NCBI GenBank assembly: GCA_964525045.1
Contig: CAZGFD010000014.1
Location: forward strand, 43,452-107,451
DNA from: G020348185 sp964525045
GTDB taxonomy: Bacteria; Nitrospirota; Nitrospiria; Nitrospirales; UBA8639
Reading direction: 5' to 3'
Length of the DNA: 64,000 nt
Below the pieces are notes generated by a model. That model saw only the letters and a list, made by a program, of their open reading frames with translations. It was not told where the DNA came from and ran no database searches. Position numbers and translations under genes: made by a program. This document shows, piece after piece, positions 1 to 9,075 of the stretch; the first letter of the stretch is position 1; the number at the start of each line of letters is the position of its first letter.

Positions 1-2496
1 GGTTGGCGTTGCTTGCAACGGATCATCCGGCCAATGATGTTTGGGATACCGGCCTCTTAATTCTTTTTTTACTTCCTGGTAACTATTCGCCCAAAAGCTC
101 ACCAGGTCTTGCGTGACCTGCACGGGCCGTCGAGCCGGAGATAAGAGATGGATCGTGACCGGCACCCTTCCTTTTCCAATCTTTGGGGTCTCCCTTTGGC
201 CGAACATTTCTTGAAGGCGAACCGCCAATACGGGGGACTCATTGGCATGATACTGTAATGGAATTCTTGATCCTGTGGGAACCGTGAGGTGCGTCGGGGC
301 TTGTTGATCCAACTCCTTTTGTTGTTTCCAATTTGTGAGGGCGTGCAAAGGTTTTTTGAGATCAATGCGCCGGACTTGGGCCAGACGGGTTAAGCTAACC
401 AAATAGGGGCCCAGCCATTCTTCGATGGTATCCAGGAGGTGTTGATCGCTCACGTCCGGCCAACCGGATTCTTCGCCGTCAATCCGTCGCATGCATAAGA
501 CTCGAGCTTGCCAGTTCCGCAGTTCCTTGGTCCAAGGGAGACCATCGATTCCTTGTCGCCGAAGGCCCTGGATCAAGGCCGCAGTCACCTGATCAGAATC
601 CGGGTGGGTGATCTTTTGATCCTGTAATATCAATTCTCCCAACCGGCGTTGCTGACTAGCCGTCACCTCCAACGCCCGATTATCCCACGTGACACATTGC
701 ACATTCCTGAGTTGATCAGAGAAATGCTCCTCGAGGTCTTCAAGGCTAACAGGAGCCGCAAGGAATATCCGTGCCCATTGTTGAGCGCCATCAAGGTGAG
801 CAATCACAAGATGATCTTCGCTTGACAAGGCTTGGGGTTCGGAAAAATAGGCTCCACGGCCGTTGGCTAATTGGTAGCGTTGTTCTGCACGATTTTGACA
901 TTGCGCAATCCGGTCCGGATAGGCAAAAGCCAGGAGCAGGCCAACGGTCTCCGGGTCCTCTTTTTTCTGTGCTCTTTTTTCCGGGGTCAATGTCAATTGT
1001 TTTTTTAACTGCTCTGTCACTTTGTGAATTCGCTGCAGGGCGGTTCGATCGACTGTAATTCCCTTAGTCATGGTCTTAGGGTGATGAAGCACATCAACCC
1101 GAACTCGAAGATCCGGATTGCGCTCACCCGGCTTCGCTTTAAGGAAGTCCCGTTCACTTAACAAGGCAGCCAGTTCGCAGGCTAACCTTTCCAGCCCCAA
1201 TGACTTGGCTCTGAGCACCATGTGAGCCAGGCGGGGATGGATAGGCAGTACCGCCATCTGTTTCCCGTGGGATGTTATGTGTCCCTCATCATCCAGTGCG
1301 CCTAGCCGTACCAGTAATTCCCTTGCCTGGGAATACGCCCCGGGCGGGGGGGCGTCCAACCAGGACAGCTCGTTGAGGTTAGTAGTACCCCAAAGGGCGA
1401 GTTCCAAAACGAGCGAGGAGAGGTCACCCTCCAAGATTTCAGGTGTTGTCCGTTGGAGTAAGGCTTGATGTTCCCCAGCGGTCCAGAGACGATAACAGAC
1501 TCCCGGTTCAATCCGTCCGGCTCGGCCCTGGCGCTGGTCGGCAGAGTCTTTGGACACTTTGATGGTTTCAAGCCGGCTCATGCCACTTCGAGGATCGAAC
1601 CGAGCCACCCGGACAAGGCCTGTGTCGATGACCACCCGGATCCCTTCAATGGTTAAACTCGTTTCCGCAATGTTTGTGGCCAATACGATTTTTCGTTGAC
1701 CAGGTGGGGGCGGTTGAATCGCCCGGTCCTGGTCAGATTGAGAAAGATCTCCGTAGAGCGGAGCCAGATGTACCGTGGGGCCAAGATCCAAACTTTGAAG
1801 TCCCCGTTCGACTCGCCGAATTTCTGCCATGCCTGGTAGGAAAACCAATAGGTTTCCTGTGTTATGGGAAAAAGCGTTTTTGACGGCTTGCACGACCGTG
1901 TGCTCGGTCATTTTCGGATCCGGTTTGCTAAGGTAGCGGGTTGCAATGGGGAATATCTGCCCTGCACAATGGATGATGGGTGCATTCCCCAGAAGGGATG
2001 CGATATTCCCGGTGTCCAACGTTGCAGACATCACGAGAATGCGCAGGTCTTCACGGAGGGCTTTTTGGGATTCCAGACACAGGGCAAGCCCCAAATCCGC
2101 GTGGAGGCTCCTTTCATGAAATTCATCGAAGATAACGAATCCATACCCGGAGAGCGAGGGATCGTGTTGAAGGATGCGGGTAAAAATGCCTTCGGTCACA
2201 ACTTCTATCCGTGTGCGGGGTCCAATCTTTGTATCCATTCGAATGCGATAGCCAACGGTATCTCCAACTTGTTCGCCCAGGGTGAGCGCCATTCGGTGCG
2301 CAGCCGCCCGCGCCGCCAATCTGCGCGGTTCCAGCATGACGATCCGTTGAGGGGTGAGCCATGATTCATTCAATAAAGCGAGTGGAACGCGAGTCGTTTT
2401 CCCGGCACCAGGTTGTGCCGTTAGGACGGCATGAGGGGCGTTCTGTAATGCCTCTTTCAACTCAGGGATAATTGAATCAACGGGTAATGCGGTCAT
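1..2496 (-). CDS. hrpB: ATP-dependent helicase HrpB (3' end cut by window edge)
   Basis: DEAH-box RNA helicase of the HrpB family. The reading frame opens with MTALPVDSIIPELKEAL and shows a Walker A-type AQPGAGKTTRVPLAL near residue 28, then MLEPRRLAARAAAHRMA, a VVTEGIFTRIL motif and a DEFHER box that stands for DEAH. Motif VI is present as QRQGRAGRIEPG around residue 320. The family's C-terminal signature (SYQEVKKELRGRYPKHHWP) is read near the window edge, all in one frame with the start, so only a few residues are missing. About 832 codons are inside the window, the usual HrpB length. Function in RNA metabolism is known only loosely for this family. No operon partner is visible: the next gene runs the other way. 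Confidence 0.92.
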   Translation of the reverse strand, partial: MTALPVDSIIPELKEALQNAPHAVLTAQPGAGKTTRVPLALLNESWLTPQRIVMLEPRRLAARAAAHRMALTLGEQVGDTVGYRIRMDTKIGPRTRIEVVTEGIFTRILQHDPSLSGYGFVIFDEFHERSLHADLGLALCLESQKALREDLRILVMSATLDTGNIASLLGNAPIIHCAGQIFPIATRYLSKPDPKMTEHTVVQAVKNAFSHNTGNLLVFLPGMAEIRRVERGLQSLDLGPTVHLAPLYGDLSQSDQDRAIQPPPPGQRKIVLATNIAETSLTIEGIRVVIDTGLVRVARFDPRSGMSRLETIKVSKDSADQRQGRAGRIEPGVCYRLWTAGEHQALLQRTTPEILEGDLSSLVLELALWGTTNLNELSWLDAPPPGAYSQARELLVRLGALDDEGHITSHGKQMAVLPIHPRLAHMVLRAKSLGLERLACELAALLSERDFLKAKPGERNPDLRVRVDVLHHPKTMTKGITVDRTALQRIHKVTEQLKKQLTLTPEKRAQKKEDPETVGLLLAFAYPDRIAQCQNRAEQRYQLANGRGAYFSEPQALSSEDHLVIAHLDGAQQWARIFLAAPVSLEDLEEHFSDQLRNVQCVTWDNRALEVTASQQRRLGELILQDQKITHPDSDQVTAALIQGLRRQGIDGLPWTKELRNWQARVLCMRRIDGEESGWPDVSDQHLLDTIEEWLGPYLVSLTRLAQVRRIDLKKPLHALTNWKQQKELDQQAPTHLTVPTGSRIPLQYHANESPVLAVRLQEMFGQRETPKIGKGRVPVTIHLLSPARRPVQVTQDLVSFWANSYQEVKKELRGRYPKHHWPDDPLQATPT

Positions 2497-2597
2497 CGCG
2501 TGTGTTTCGTGAAGTGGTAGGGATGGGTGTACAATACCTTAGAGGGTAATGGGAAGGTAGGACATGAATTTGCCATGAAGAGTATGTGGGGGAAATT

Positions 2598-3077
2598 ATG
2601 ATAATGGTGACTGGGCTATTCGTGTTTCTCAGTCTAACAAATCCGGTTAAGAGTCAACCGTACCCGGTAAGTGGCGACGCGGCCCCTTCCATAACATGTC
2701 CGAAGGATTTATCAGCGCTCCGTCCTCAAATGGAAGCGGTACTCGCTTCGGTTTCAAGTGCTGACTTTAAAAAAGCCATCCTCGCGTCCTTATCGGCTTC
2801 CATTCCCGATGCGATCCGGCGGGCCGACGGGATCAATGCCCAGATTGCTTATTTGCAAAGGGAAATAGCTGAGCAAGAGCAGGTACAAAAGTATTCAGAA
2901 AAAATTGCCCGGGAGGTCAACGGCAATTTTATGGAGCCGTTGAAACCCTGTCGGCGGAACGAAATAGGAAGTTATTGTACGGCCGTCGAAGAGTATTACA
3001 TTTCCTCGGCGTCCAACTTGGCGAATCGATCCTTCCTCGATGCGTTGCAGTGTTATAAACGACAAGGCATGCGATAG
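2598..3077 (+). CDS. small exported protein of unknown function
   Basis: About 159 residues. The N-terminus (MIMVTGLFVFLSLTNPVKS) reads as a signal peptide, so the mature protein is probably periplasmic. The rest is largely helical with a possible coiled-coil stretch (AYLQREIAEQEQ) and four cysteines (CPKD, CRRN, YCTA, QCYK) that could form two disulfides. I chose ATG 2598 because GGGGGA lies just before it; a GTG at 2586 is in frame but would overlap that site. I do not recognise a family. It stands alone between hrpB and the cytochrome c peroxidase. Confidence 0.6.
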   Translation: MIMVTGLFVFLSLTNPVKSQPYPVSGDAAPSITCPKDLSALRPQMEAVLASVSSADFKKAILASLSASIPDAIRRADGINAQIAYLQREIAEQEQVQKYSEKIAREVNGNFMEPLKPCRRNEIGSYCTAVEEYYISSASNLANRSFLDALQCYKRQGMR

Positions 3078-3205
3078 CACGGTTGCTGAATTTACACATT
3101 TGAATTGCCTTTGGCGTGCCTTTAAGATACAAAAGTCGAAACCGGGATTGGGTGTGGTTTAAATAGTTGGGTTTCCTATCAGAAAAGTCAAAAGGAGGTT
3201 TGCCC

Positions 3206-4264
3206 ATGATTCAGGTCCGTCGTTTCGTGGTCGTAATGGCGATGATTGCCCTAATTGGCTCCCTGGTGCCGTTGTCTTGGGTAATGGGAGAAGAGACGGC
3301 TCCCGGAATGGTCACGATTGATGGCCACACCGTTCCGGATATTGGGCCCCTGCCCACGGCTGTGCCTATTCCGGCAACGAACTTGAATTATGCCTCAAAA
3401 ATTAAGCTCGGGGAGCAATTGTACTTCGACGGACGTTTATCACAAAACAACTCGATTTCGTGTGCATTTTGCCATACTCCCGGCTTGGGATTTGCCGATC
3501 CGAAACAGGTCTCAGTGGGAGTTGACGGGAAACGAGGCGGACGCCAGGCCCCAACCGTCTATAACACGGCTTTTAATCCCGTACAATTCTGGGATGGCCG
3601 GGCCGGATCATTAGAAGAGCAGGCTATTGGCCCAATTATTAATCCCGTAGAAATGGCCGAGACCTATGAGAATGTTGTGAAGAAGCTCAGTGCGCTTCAG
3701 GGCTATCGGGATCAGTTCCAGGCGGTATTTGGAACCGGCGTCAGTGTCCAAGGAATTGCGGAAGCCATTGCCGCGTATGAACGGACGATCATTTCCACCA
3801 ATTCAGCTTTTGATAAGTACGTGTTGGGTGATAAATCTGCCATGAGCAAAGAGGCACAACGGGGATTGGCGCTTTTCAAGGGTAAAGCTCGCTGTATTCT
3901 CTGTCATAATGGACCGAATTTTACGGACAATCAATTTCATAATCTAGGCGTTCCCCAGGTCGGACCCATGAAGGAAGATTTGGGACGATATTATGTGACG
4001 AAGCAAGAACGGGACAAAGGTGCATTTAAAACACCAACTCTGCGAAGCATCATTGAGACCGCGCCCTATATGCACGACGGAGCGTTTAAGACCTTGGAAG
4101 AAGTAGTCGATTTTCTCAATAAGGGGGGTGGCCCGAATTCCCATTTAAGTCCCCTCATGAAGCCCTTAGGGTTGAAAGACCAGGAAAAAACCGATCTCAT
4201 CGCGTTCTTACAGGCGTTAACCGGTGAGGAAATTCCTTTTGAGTTTCCTGAATTGCCGGAGTAG
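3206..4264 (+). CDS. di-haem cytochrome c peroxidase / MauG-family protein
   Basis: Periplasmic di-haem peroxidase of the CcpA/MauG family, which reduces hydrogen peroxide with electrons from small cytochromes. A signal peptide covers about residues 1-28. Two haem-binding motifs are visible: CAFCH at 86-90 and CILCH at 230-234. Family hallmarks LGEQLYFDGRLS, NPVQFWDGRA and KTPTLRSI...APYMHDG are present. The length (352 aa) fits the family. ATG 3206 was preferred over an upstream in-frame start because AAAGGAGG sits 7 bases before it and the signal peptide then starts correctly. Monocistronic, followed about 40 bases later by a hairpin repeat. Confidence 0.92.
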   Translation: MIQVRRFVVVMAMIALIGSLVPLSWVMGEETAPGMVTIDGHTVPDIGPLPTAVPIPATNLNYASKIKLGEQLYFDGRLSQNNSISCAFCHTPGLGFADPKQVSVGVDGKRGGRQAPTVYNTAFNPVQFWDGRAGSLEEQAIGPIINPVEMAETYENVVKKLSALQGYRDQFQAVFGTGVSVQGIAEAIAAYERTIISTNSAFDKYVLGDKSAMSKEAQRGLALFKGKARCILCHNGPNFTDNQFHNLGVPQVGPMKEDLGRYYVTKQERDKGAFKTPTLRSIIETAPYMHDGAFKTLEEVVDFLNKGGGPNSHLSPLMKPLGLKDQEKTDLIAFLQALTGEEIPFEFPELPE

Positions 4265-4304
4265 ACCGTGGCGGATATGGAGTGTTTCTTTCTGCGTGTG
4301 CGTT

Positions 4305-4350
4305 TACCCTCACCCTCACCCTCTCCCTTAAAGGGAGAGGGGAGTTAGGT
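4305..4350. repeat. CCCTCACCC/GGGAGAGG hairpin repeat
   Basis: Tandem CCCTCACC units followed by CTCTCCC-ttaaa-GGGAGAG, which can fold into a hairpin. It lies 40 bases after the cytochrome c peroxidase stop. Related copies occur at 29281 and 36816. It could act as a terminator or mRNA-stabilising element; no T-run follows. Confidence 0.6.
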
Positions 4351-4386
4351 TATTCCATAAAATTTTTTCAAAAGAATTTTGGGGAT

Positions 4387-5256
4387 TTATCGTAAGGAGT
4401 CAATGAAGGCTTGGCTGATTTCTCCGCGAGCCACTTCTGCGACCGGTCCTTTCATGGTGAGGGAGTAGAGTGGATCGACCGTGATGGCGAGTGTTCCTCC
4501 GGGGGCCTTGATCGTTACGGGACTCTTGACCAACCCCAATCGCACGCCGGCACTGGCCACCGCACAAGCCGAAGATCCCGAGGCCTGAGTTTCGCCAGCC
4601 CCACGTTCCCAGATCAAAATCGAAATGGTGTGGGGGCCGGTAGGAACGGCAAGCTGGACATTGGTCCGTTTTGGAAATGTTGAGTGATGTTCCAATTCAG
4701 GACCTAGTCGAAGAAGATCCTCTCGGGTCCATTTTTCCCCTTTCTTTTTGAACACGACGCAGTGCGGGTTGCCGACACTGACTCCAGTAAATCGGAGCGA
4801 CTGGTCTGCGGCTTTCACAGGCTGCTGGATGAGCTCAGGGACCCGGAGAGAACATGGCAAGTCATTGGGTTGAAAGGACGCCCGCCCCATGTCGACCGTC
4901 GCTCCATCCACATGGCCGTGTCCATTAAGTTGCAATGTGATTTGAACAAGCCCACCCTTTGTTTGGACAGTGAAACTCCGTTTTTTGGTCTTTCGGGTCG
5001 CGTAGAGATAACAACCAAAAATACGTAGCCCGTTTCCTGATTTTTCGGCCTCACTGCCATCAGGATTATAGATCCGCAAGCCGAAATCAGCCTTTTTCGA
5101 GGTTTGGAATGCAAGAATCCCATCACTTCCGATTCCCCAGTTGCGATCACAAATTGTGCGAATAATTCGAGGTGTCAATTTAAAGGTTAAGTGGGCGGGA
5201 TCCAAAGCGATATAATCGTTTCCTAATCCATGCCCTTTAAAAAATTGGTTTTTCAT
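4387..5256 (-). CDS. DapF-fold protein lacking both catalytic cysteines
   Basis: Full-length (289 aa) member of the diaminopimelate epimerase fold family, starting MKNQFFKGHGLGNDY with the family's GxGND motif and later NPDGSEAEKSGNG, GNPHCV and ERGAGETQ. In true DapF two cysteines act as acid and base, in GNGxRC and GETxACG. Here the first position is Ile79 (SGNGLRI) and the second is Ser226 (GETQASGSS). The rest of the fold is well kept and there is no frameshift, so this is not simple decay. Cysteine-based racemisation seems impossible, so I would not name it dapF. It may be a PhzF-like isomerase or a binding protein. ATG start supported by GAGG. Monocistronic. Confidence 0.85.
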   Translation of the reverse strand: MKNQFFKGHGLGNDYIALDPAHLTFKLTPRIIRTICDRNWGIGSDGILAFQTSKKADFGLRIYNPDGSEAEKSGNGLRIFGCYLYATRKTKKRSFTVQTKGGLVQITLQLNGHGHVDGATVDMGRASFQPNDLPCSLRVPELIQQPVKAADQSLRFTGVSVGNPHCVVFKKKGEKWTREDLLRLGPELEHHSTFPKRTNVQLAVPTGPHTISILIWERGAGETQASGSSACAVASAGVRLGLVKSPVTIKAPGGTLAITVDPLYSLTMKGPVAEVARGEISQAFIDSLR

Positions 5257-5299
5257 GTAGCCTCTGATGCGGTGTCCAAAATGGTAAATCGACGACTCT

Positions 5300-5319
5300 C
5301 CTACTCATCAATTAGTAGG
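5300..5319. promoter_or_regulatory. inverted repeat upstream of DapF-like gene
   Basis: CCTACT, 8 bases, then AGTAGG, about 45 bases upstream of the DapF-like start. The half-site resembles the ACCTACTAGTAGGT palindrome found at the TetR-controlled genes near 10.5 kb, but the spacing differs, so shared regulation is only a possibility. Confidence 0.35.
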
Positions 5320-5427
5320 TAAAACTTCGACCAAATTATAAGAATAGACGAGAATCCTGTCAAAAGTGGCGAGACCGGAGTTGGAAGTAGGAAATTGTTT
5401 TACCTAAAACACCTGAATCGTTTACCC

Positions 5428-5454
5428 CGAAACCCGAAACGCGAAACCCGAAAC
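5428..5454. repeat. CGAAACCCGAAAC repeat, left copy
   Basis: Iterated CGAAACCCGAAACGCGAAAC units that begin 4 bases beyond the stop codon of the YeiH-family gene. An inverted copy (GTTTCGAGTTTCGGGTTTC) lies upstream of the same gene at 6850-6875, so the gene is framed by inverted copies. Confidence 0.6.
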
Positions 5455-5457
5455 TTC

Positions 5458-6753
5458 TCAATCCCCCAACACCGGTTGATCAAACAGAATACCGCCGAAG
5501 GCTAAATATGCGGCCAGGAGGGTCAAGACAATATTAAAGGATTGACCGGTTACATAGAGCCAGATCGGTTTCCCGCCAACAAGTTGGGAAGTCAGTTGCC
5601 GGAAGTTGGATTCCAAGCCAATTGCGACAAATGCCAAGGCAAACCACCATCCTCGAAGACCTTTGGTTATGGTGAGAATACTCTTGACCTCCTCCTGGCC
5701 CAGGAGGGGGACAAGGACTAAAGAAAAAAATAGGGAAGCGCCAAGAAACCCAACAATAAATTTTGGAAATCGATTCCATATTTCCATGGCAGAGGGCCGT
5801 GGGGCCAATGGATCTTTCTCCACGACTGAGACCCAATACACGGCGATGACAAAGGCGATGATTCCGATCAGGACGTTTTGAATCAGTTTTACCACGGCAG
5901 CGACCTTTTCCGCCTGTTCCCCTAGAAGCGCCCCCGCGGCCACCACGGCCCCAGTCGAGTCCACGGTGCCACCGATCCATGCTCCACCCACCAGCTGATC
6001 AAAACCGAATACCCGGCATAAGGCCGGCATACCCACCATCATGGCGACCGTAAAAATCATTGTCATGCCAACCGCCAGGGAAAGTTCTTCTTTTTTGGCT
6101 TTGCAGGCCGCCGCTGCGGCAATGGCGGCGCTGACCCCACAAACTGAGGTTGCACAGGAAATCACCATCACCAATGACTTGGAGGCCATGTTGAGGACTC
6201 GTGTTCCGAACAGCCACATAAACACGACAACAATGGGGGTGACCATCCAGGCGACGAGAAGTCCAGGGCCACCGAGCGCCAGAATTTTTTGTATGAGGAT
6301 TTCGGCACCTAATAGCACTAACCCGGTCTTAATAAATAATTCCGATCGAGCTCCCACCAACAACCATCCGGGGGTTCCGACCGTGTTGGCAATCAGCAGA
6401 CCTAAAGCCAATGCCCATAACGCATAGCCTAACCCTAGATCTTTTAAGGTTGTATGACTGGCAGTGAGTTTCGCGAGCAGCGCGAGGAAAAAGGCTACCG
6501 AAAATCCTACGATGAAGGGCCAGATTGACTGCCCTATTGCCCGAATGCCTGTGGTCGTCAGAAGAGTCAGTCCTAACCAAAGGACCATAATCGTGAACAG
6601 GGTAGAGGAGGGGAAGGCATCAAATGGATGAGTGGTCCATTTGGCAGGTTTGGGAACCCCGTCGATAATTCCCACGATGGCCAGAAAGATCAAAAAAAAT
6701 CCAAACCAGACCGCCCACCAATCTTCAGATCGCAAAAGGCTTTGCGCCTGCAT
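5458..6753 (-). CDS. YeiH/UPF0324-family membrane transporter
   Basis: Polytopic inner-membrane protein of 431 aa with about ten hydrophobic segments. It matches the YeiH family (UPF0324, putative sulfate exporters) through WALALGLLIANT, KTGLVLLGAEIL, SCATSVCGVSAAIAAA and GAWIGGTVDSTGAVVAAG. The family substrate is not firmly known; sulfate export is a database-style label. The N-terminus is longer than in YeiH itself, with two extra hydrophobic segments before the core. ATG 6753 has AAGGAGC in front. The gene is framed by inverted GAAAC-type repeats. Confidence 0.85.
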   Translation of the reverse strand: MQAQSLLRSEDWWAVWFGFFLIFLAIVGIIDGVPKPAKWTTHPFDAFPSSTLFTIMVLWLGLTLLTTTGIRAIGQSIWPFIVGFSVAFFLALLAKLTASHTTLKDLGLGYALWALALGLLIANTVGTPGWLLVGARSELFIKTGLVLLGAEILIQKILALGGPGLLVAWMVTPIVVVFMWLFGTRVLNMASKSLVMVISCATSVCGVSAAIAAAAACKAKKEELSLAVGMTMIFTVAMMVGMPALCRVFGFDQLVGGAWIGGTVDSTGAVVAAGALLGEQAEKVAAVVKLIQNVLIGIIAFVIAVYWVSVVEKDPLAPRPSAMEIWNRFPKFIVGFLGASLFFSLVLVPLLGQEEVKSILTITKGLRGWWFALAFVAIGLESNFRQLTSQLVGGKPIWLYVTGQSFNIVLTLLAAYLAFGGILFDQPVLGD

Positions 6754-6849
6754 AGATGCTCCTTGTGAGAGGGCCGACTTAAAGTGTTCGGCACTGATTG
6801 GGAAAGATGATAATGGGACTATGAATGGGGATCAATACCTCAAAAAAGA

Positions 6850-6875
6850 GTTTCGAGTTTCGGGTTTCGAGTTTT
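6850..6875. repeat. GTTTCGAGTTTCGGGTTTC repeat, right copy
   Basis: Reverse-complement partner of the 5428-5454 repeat, placed about 100 bases upstream of the YeiH-family start. Confidence 0.6.
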
Positions 6876-6983
6876 AGGACAAAATAGGGAATGAGGAGAT
6901 TGCAGACGGGAAAGGGTTAGGATTGGAATTAGACTTTTTGGATTAGCGGATGATGCGGGTAGGATTGATGAACAATGGAGCTA

Positions 6984-7030
6984 CCAAGAAGGCCCAATCC
7001 TTTTTCAAGGGAGGTGGAGGGCCTTCTTGG
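6984..7030. terminator. 12-bp perfect stem-loop downstream of small membrane gene
   Basis: CCAAGAAGGCCC (6984-6995) pairs perfectly with GGGCCTTCTTGG (7019-7030) around a 23-base loop. It starts 8 bases beyond the stop of the minus-strand membrane gene ending at 7039, so it probably marks the 3' end of that transcript. No U-run follows on that strand, so rho-independent action is uncertain. Confidence 0.5.
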
Positions 7031-7038
7031 CAGGCAGG

Positions 7039-7299
7039 TCAGTCACGGCACAACTTTTTCCCGAGGAGTGCAAATATCACTGGGATGGCGATGGCCGTCA
7101 CCAGACCAAAAATTCCGATCCATGAACTGACGAAGAGAACCTGGACAAGTGCTGGAAGAGATATCTGGTCAAGATTCATCCAACCGTATAGAAGGAACAT
7201 CACCCCCAGGACAAAAACGCCCAAAAACACCTCTTCAAATATCTTCATGCCTTTCTCAATGCAATGCCATTTTTCATTTTCGAAAGTTGTGAGTTTCAT
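7039..7299 (-). CDS. small two-TM membrane protein
   Basis: An 86-residue protein with a polar head (MKLTTFENEKWHCIEKGMKIFEEV) followed by two hydrophobic segments (about 25-42 and 55-80) and a short basic tail. GGGAGGTAG precedes the ATG, a strong ribosome-binding site that supports a real gene. I do not recognise a named family. It stands alone, with a stem-loop directly after its stop. Confidence 0.65.
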   Translation of the reverse strand: MKLTTFENEKWHCIEKGMKIFEEVFLGVFVLGVMFLLYGWMNLDQISLPALVQVLFVSSWIGIFGLVTAIAIPVIFALLGKKLCRD

Positions 7300-7569
7300 G
7301 GCTACCTCCCTGCTACTTTTCCCCTTTCATATTTCCGGAGATTACGGAATACCTATTAAATTATTAAGCAAATGTAGTGCCAATGAGCGGTTCTCCAAGT
7401 TGAAGTCAATGCTTTTCATTTTTTTCAATGGGTTACGAAGGCCATTTCCTCCTAGGATGGGTTTTAATTTCAGGTAGAGGCTTGAACGAATCCAAGGTTC
7501 CGCGAAATGACGCGGCACCTTGTAGACAGGGTGTATTACTTTATAGACATTCCGAGGGTGTTCATAATT

Positions 7570-8205
7570 TTAAGCGCCCTTTCGTCCCTCAGCCTTTTGG
7601 TTGAAATAGGCAAGAATCTTTTTATCATCTTCTCCAGCCTCCCACACCTTCCGTAAGAATTCAGAAAGGCCAATATTTCGTTCTTCGAGAAATGGCCGAT
7701 CCCTACCGCACCCATACATAATGTCCGGCGGTAACTTTCCGCGAAGTTTTGCCCTTGCCTTTGCAATAATTCGTGGAAGCCATTGGTGTCCGCCCATTGA
7801 GGCCCAGGGTGAAGGGAGAGCATCCGAAATTGTATCGGATGATTCGAATTTCCCATCCTGAACCTTTATAAAGTATTCCCGGCGAAGTCCTGTGACCTCG
7901 CGAATCTCGTCCGGCGTAGGAACGCGCTCTTCAGCCCAATCTTCAACAAAGTCGTAAATTTCTTGAGGGGATGCCCCAATTGATCGGAGGAACGCTCTGT
8001 CTTCTTGAGAGAACATATGATCGGCTTCCCTGATCCCCTGCTCAAATGCCTCCACCGCTCGGTCGAACAATCCCTGAAAGGTATTCTCCCAGTCTTCGCG
8101 GCGTGGATCTAGATTGGATGGGTTATGTGAGATCTCTTCTTCTATGTTCAGGGTCGGTCTTTTCTCGGAATGATAGGGTTGTTGAGACATATTAGGAATC
8201 GTCAT
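7570..8205 (-). CDS. DUF5069-family protein
   Basis: Soluble 211-residue protein. The C-terminal part (PSPWASMGGHQWLPRIIAKARAK, then KLPPDIMYGCGRDRPFLE and a FLRKVWEAGEDDKKILAYF tail) matches DUF5069, a family of unknown function. The N-terminal part has an acidic helical region. I set the start at ATG 8205, with GGAG 11 bases upstream, rather than the GTG five codons earlier. It lies 46 bases after the pirin gene and is probably the last gene of the trx-MDR-pirin operon. Confidence 0.7.
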   Translation of the reverse strand: MTIPNMSQQPYHSEKRPTLNIEEEISHNPSNLDPRREDWENTFQGLFDRAVEAFEQGIREADHMFSQEDRAFLRSIGASPQEIYDFVEDWAEERVPTPDEIREVTGLRREYFIKVQDGKFESSDTISDALPSPWASMGGHQWLPRIIAKARAKLRGKLPPDIMYGCGRDRPFLEERNIGLSEFLRKVWEAGEDDKKILAYFNQKAEGRKGA

Positions 8206-8251
8206 TATTAGGTTCTCCACATCATCTGGTTAGTGCTTAATGAAGTCATGA

Positions 8252-9040
8252 TCATGCATAAAGGCCGTAAGGAACAGTGACGGGAACCTCGACTATCGCC
8301 GTTCGTAATGGATTTGTGCCATCTGTCTGTAAGACCAACTGCGAATCGGCGGCGGCCTCGATGACTGCCAAATCACCTGTGCTGACCACGAGGCGTTGAT
8401 TCCCTTCCTTGGAATCCCAAGACCCCTCACCACCAATCACCAATGCGGCAAGGCTGTTGCCTTTTGTCAGCGTGCGAACCAACTGACCCCCTGGAAATAT
8501 GCTGATCTCTTGCATGGTCACCGGTGCGACGAGAGAAACCGGGCCGCCATCCCCTATGACGCGTTTGGTGGTTACCCCCTCGTTTGTTTCTACAGGAAAA
8601 TCTCCTTGATGGAATTCCCGATACGTCGGTGAACGTTTCACAGCCTCTTGTAGATCGGGTTCAAACCAAATTTGAAAAAATTCCGTATGATCACCGAGGG
8701 TTTCCTCTTCATGAGAGACCCCTGAACCGGTTTGCATGACTTGAGCGCCGCCCGTCTTCACACGACTGACTGTTCCAAGCGTGTCGCGATGGCCGATTTC
8801 CCCTTCCAGGACGTAACTCATAATCTCAAACCCCCTATGAGGGTGTAGGCCAATCTTGCCGTTCCCCTTGGCCGTCGCCCACGCCCAGTAAAACAGGGGA
8901 CCGATCCGCCTGGCCCCTGAAGGTTCATGGGGAAACCCAATTGGCTTTACTTCGGTAATACGTCCCTCGTCAAAGGCCCCGGTCCCCTGCTGTTCCCGTG
9001 AAAATCGCTTCATAGTTGTGAGCTGGTCTTGATCCGTCAT
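8252..9040 (-). CDS. pirin family protein
   Basis: Bicupin protein of 262 aa. The N-terminal cupin carries the pirin metal-binding set: His66 and His68 in GLHPHRGFE, then His110 and Glu112 in GVSHEEE. Pirins of this type include quercetin 2,3-dioxygenases, and others bind regulatory partners; the substrate here cannot be read. AAGGAT precedes ATG 9040. It lies 35 bases after the MDR gene in a four-gene operon with thioredoxin and DUF5069, which suggests a part in electrophile or oxidative stress. Confidence 0.9.
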   Translation of the reverse strand: MTDQDQLTTMKRFSREQQGTGAFDEGRITEVKPIGFPHEPSGARRIGPLFYWAWATAKGNGKIGLHPHRGFEIMSYVLEGEIGHRDTLGTVSRVKTGGAQVMQTGSGVSHEEETLGDHTEFFQIWFEPDLQEAVKRSPTYREFHQGDFPVETNEGVTTKRVIGDGGPVSLVAPVTMQEISIFPGGQLVRTLTKGNSLAALVIGGEGSWDSKEGNQRLVVSTGDLAVIEAAADSQLVLQTDGTNPLRTAIVEVPVTVPYGLYA

Positions 9041-9075
9041 GATATTTATCCTTTATGAATTCTCTCTTGCCCTTT

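Noticed and set aside
1302..2362. Several separate short frames in the first 2.5 kb
   Set aside because: Shadows of the hrpB frame, which reads through with helicase motifs from start to end.
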